From contig CAUYUJ010014255.1 of NCBI GenBank assembly GCA_963575745.1, forward strand, positions 374,349 through 396,848: a stretch of DNA of 22,500 nucleotides. The letters are read 5' to 3'. Below are positions 22,153 through 22,500 of the stretch, piece after piece. Numbering within the stretch: position 1 is the first letter of the stretch; every line of letters starts with the position of its first letter. The notes beneath the pieces are model-generated. The model was not told the origin of the DNA, made no database searches, and was given only the letters and a program-made list of their open reading frames with translations. The DNA is from Prorocentrum cordatum. Lineage: Eukaryota; Sar; Dinophyceae; Prorocentrales; Prorocentraceae. Position numbers and translations under genes: made by a program.

Positions 22153-22500
22153 CTACCTCCCCCTCTGCTTGGGCCCCTCCCCTCTACCTCCCCACCTTCC
22201 TCCCAGGACGGACGAAGCATCGGCATGAGACAAGAACATCAGCTGGCGGAGGTCCGCGTGGACTTTCTCGGGATCGGTGCTGCACCGCCCCGCCTGGCGC
22301 GCTTTGAGCGCGCCAGGGGAAGCACCCGGAGGCGCCGCCCGGGGGGGGAGCCCGCGCGATCCACGAGAGCCGCGCGGGCGTCTCCGAGGACCGATGCCCG
22401 TGCAGACGCTCGTCTTCGATGCCTGACGCGCGGAGCGCGCTAGGGGACGCACCAGGGGCGCCGCCAGGGGGACTCCAGCGCGATCCATGCCTACAGCCAT
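22153..22500 (-). CDS. Questionable open frame running off the window end, unknown
   Basis: 115 codons on the minus strand, entering from beyond the window end. A mixed segment RCSTDPEKVHADLRQLMFLSHADASS (bases about 22195-22275) looks protein-like; the rest is Arg/Pro/Ala-rich because of GC content, and the frame ends in the pyrimidine tract. No family recognised. Confidence 0.15.
   Translation of the reverse strand: MAVGMDRAGVPLAAPLVRPLARSARQASKTSVCTGIGPRRRPRGSRGSRGLPPRAAPPGASPGALKARQAGRCSTDPEKVHADLRQLMFLSHADASSVLGGRWGGRGEGPKQRGR
22293..22317. repeat. Perfect 11-bp hairpin
   Basis: CCTGGCGCGCT at 22293-22303 and AGCGCGCCAGG at 22307-22317 with a 3-base loop TTG. Confidence 0.8.
22308..22488 (+). 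repeat. Two diverged direct repeats about 127 bp apart
   Basis: GCGCGCCAGGGGAAGCACC, GGCGCCGCC, GCGCGATCCACG (from 22308) is repeated as GCGCGCTAGGGGACGCACC, GGCGCCGCC, GCGCGATCCATG (from 22435). The second copy reaches the window edge, so the array may continue. Confidence 0.6.

Overview
This window looks like nuclear DNA of a eukaryote with a very repeat-rich, GC-rich genome, most plausibly a dinoflagellate (Prorocentrum-like). That assignment is inference from style only: huge trinucleotide microsatellites (CTC/GAG, GAT, GAC, CAA), homopolymer G/C runs, minisatellites with collagen-like translations, many small inverted-repeat elements, and no compact genes. No bacterial, viral or organellar gene arrangement is present. 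I found no rRNA, tRNA, dinoflagellate spliced-leader sequence or recognisable conserved protein domain. Most long open frames are translations of microsatellites or repeats and are often open on both strands, so they are not annotated as genes. A few non-repetitive open frames are listed as low-confidence candidates.

Layout. 0-2.1 kb: GAC/TAC microsatellite, a GATGCATCGG-type dispersed repeat, three 90-bp tandem units, then a 575-bp GAT microsatellite. 2.1-4.1 kb: several inverted-repeat (foldback/MITE-like) elements and a CTC tract. 3.9-10.7 kb: at least eight copies, some badly decayed, of one ~187-bp element that begins CCCAGACCCCC and ends with its complement. One copy lies inside another, one lies inside a third decayed copy, and one is flanked by 43-bp perfect direct repeats; a further copy lies at 19.1 kb. 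Between them lie a CCAAGAGGCCCC minisatellite, a 22-bp perfect hairpin and two copies of a 164-bp AT-rich repeat.

10.8-13.4 kb: a duplicated block (about 1.74 kb apart), each copy carrying its own array of ~82-bp units between CTC tracts. 13.6-14.4 kb holds the most gene-like frame in the window (minus strand, about 104-116 codons). 14.7-18.6 kb: four related units (R1-R4) in tandem; R3 is split by a second array of 369-bp units, and R4 carries an inserted 171-bp inverted-repeat element with a CATAA target duplication. 18.6-19.9 kb: pyrimidine tracts and the CCCAGACC copy with a (TA)n expansion. 20.3 kb: a 157-bp inverted-repeat element with a perfect 10-bp target duplication. 20.5-22.5 kb: GGGCGGGTC minisatellite, CAA microsatellite, GAG tract and unassigned GC-rich sequence.

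The most interesting content is therefore a set of short non-autonomous DNA-transposon-like families, at least three supported by target-site duplications or pre-insertion sites, sitting in tandemly duplicated intergenic DNA. No transposase or other protein system that would act on them is visible here.
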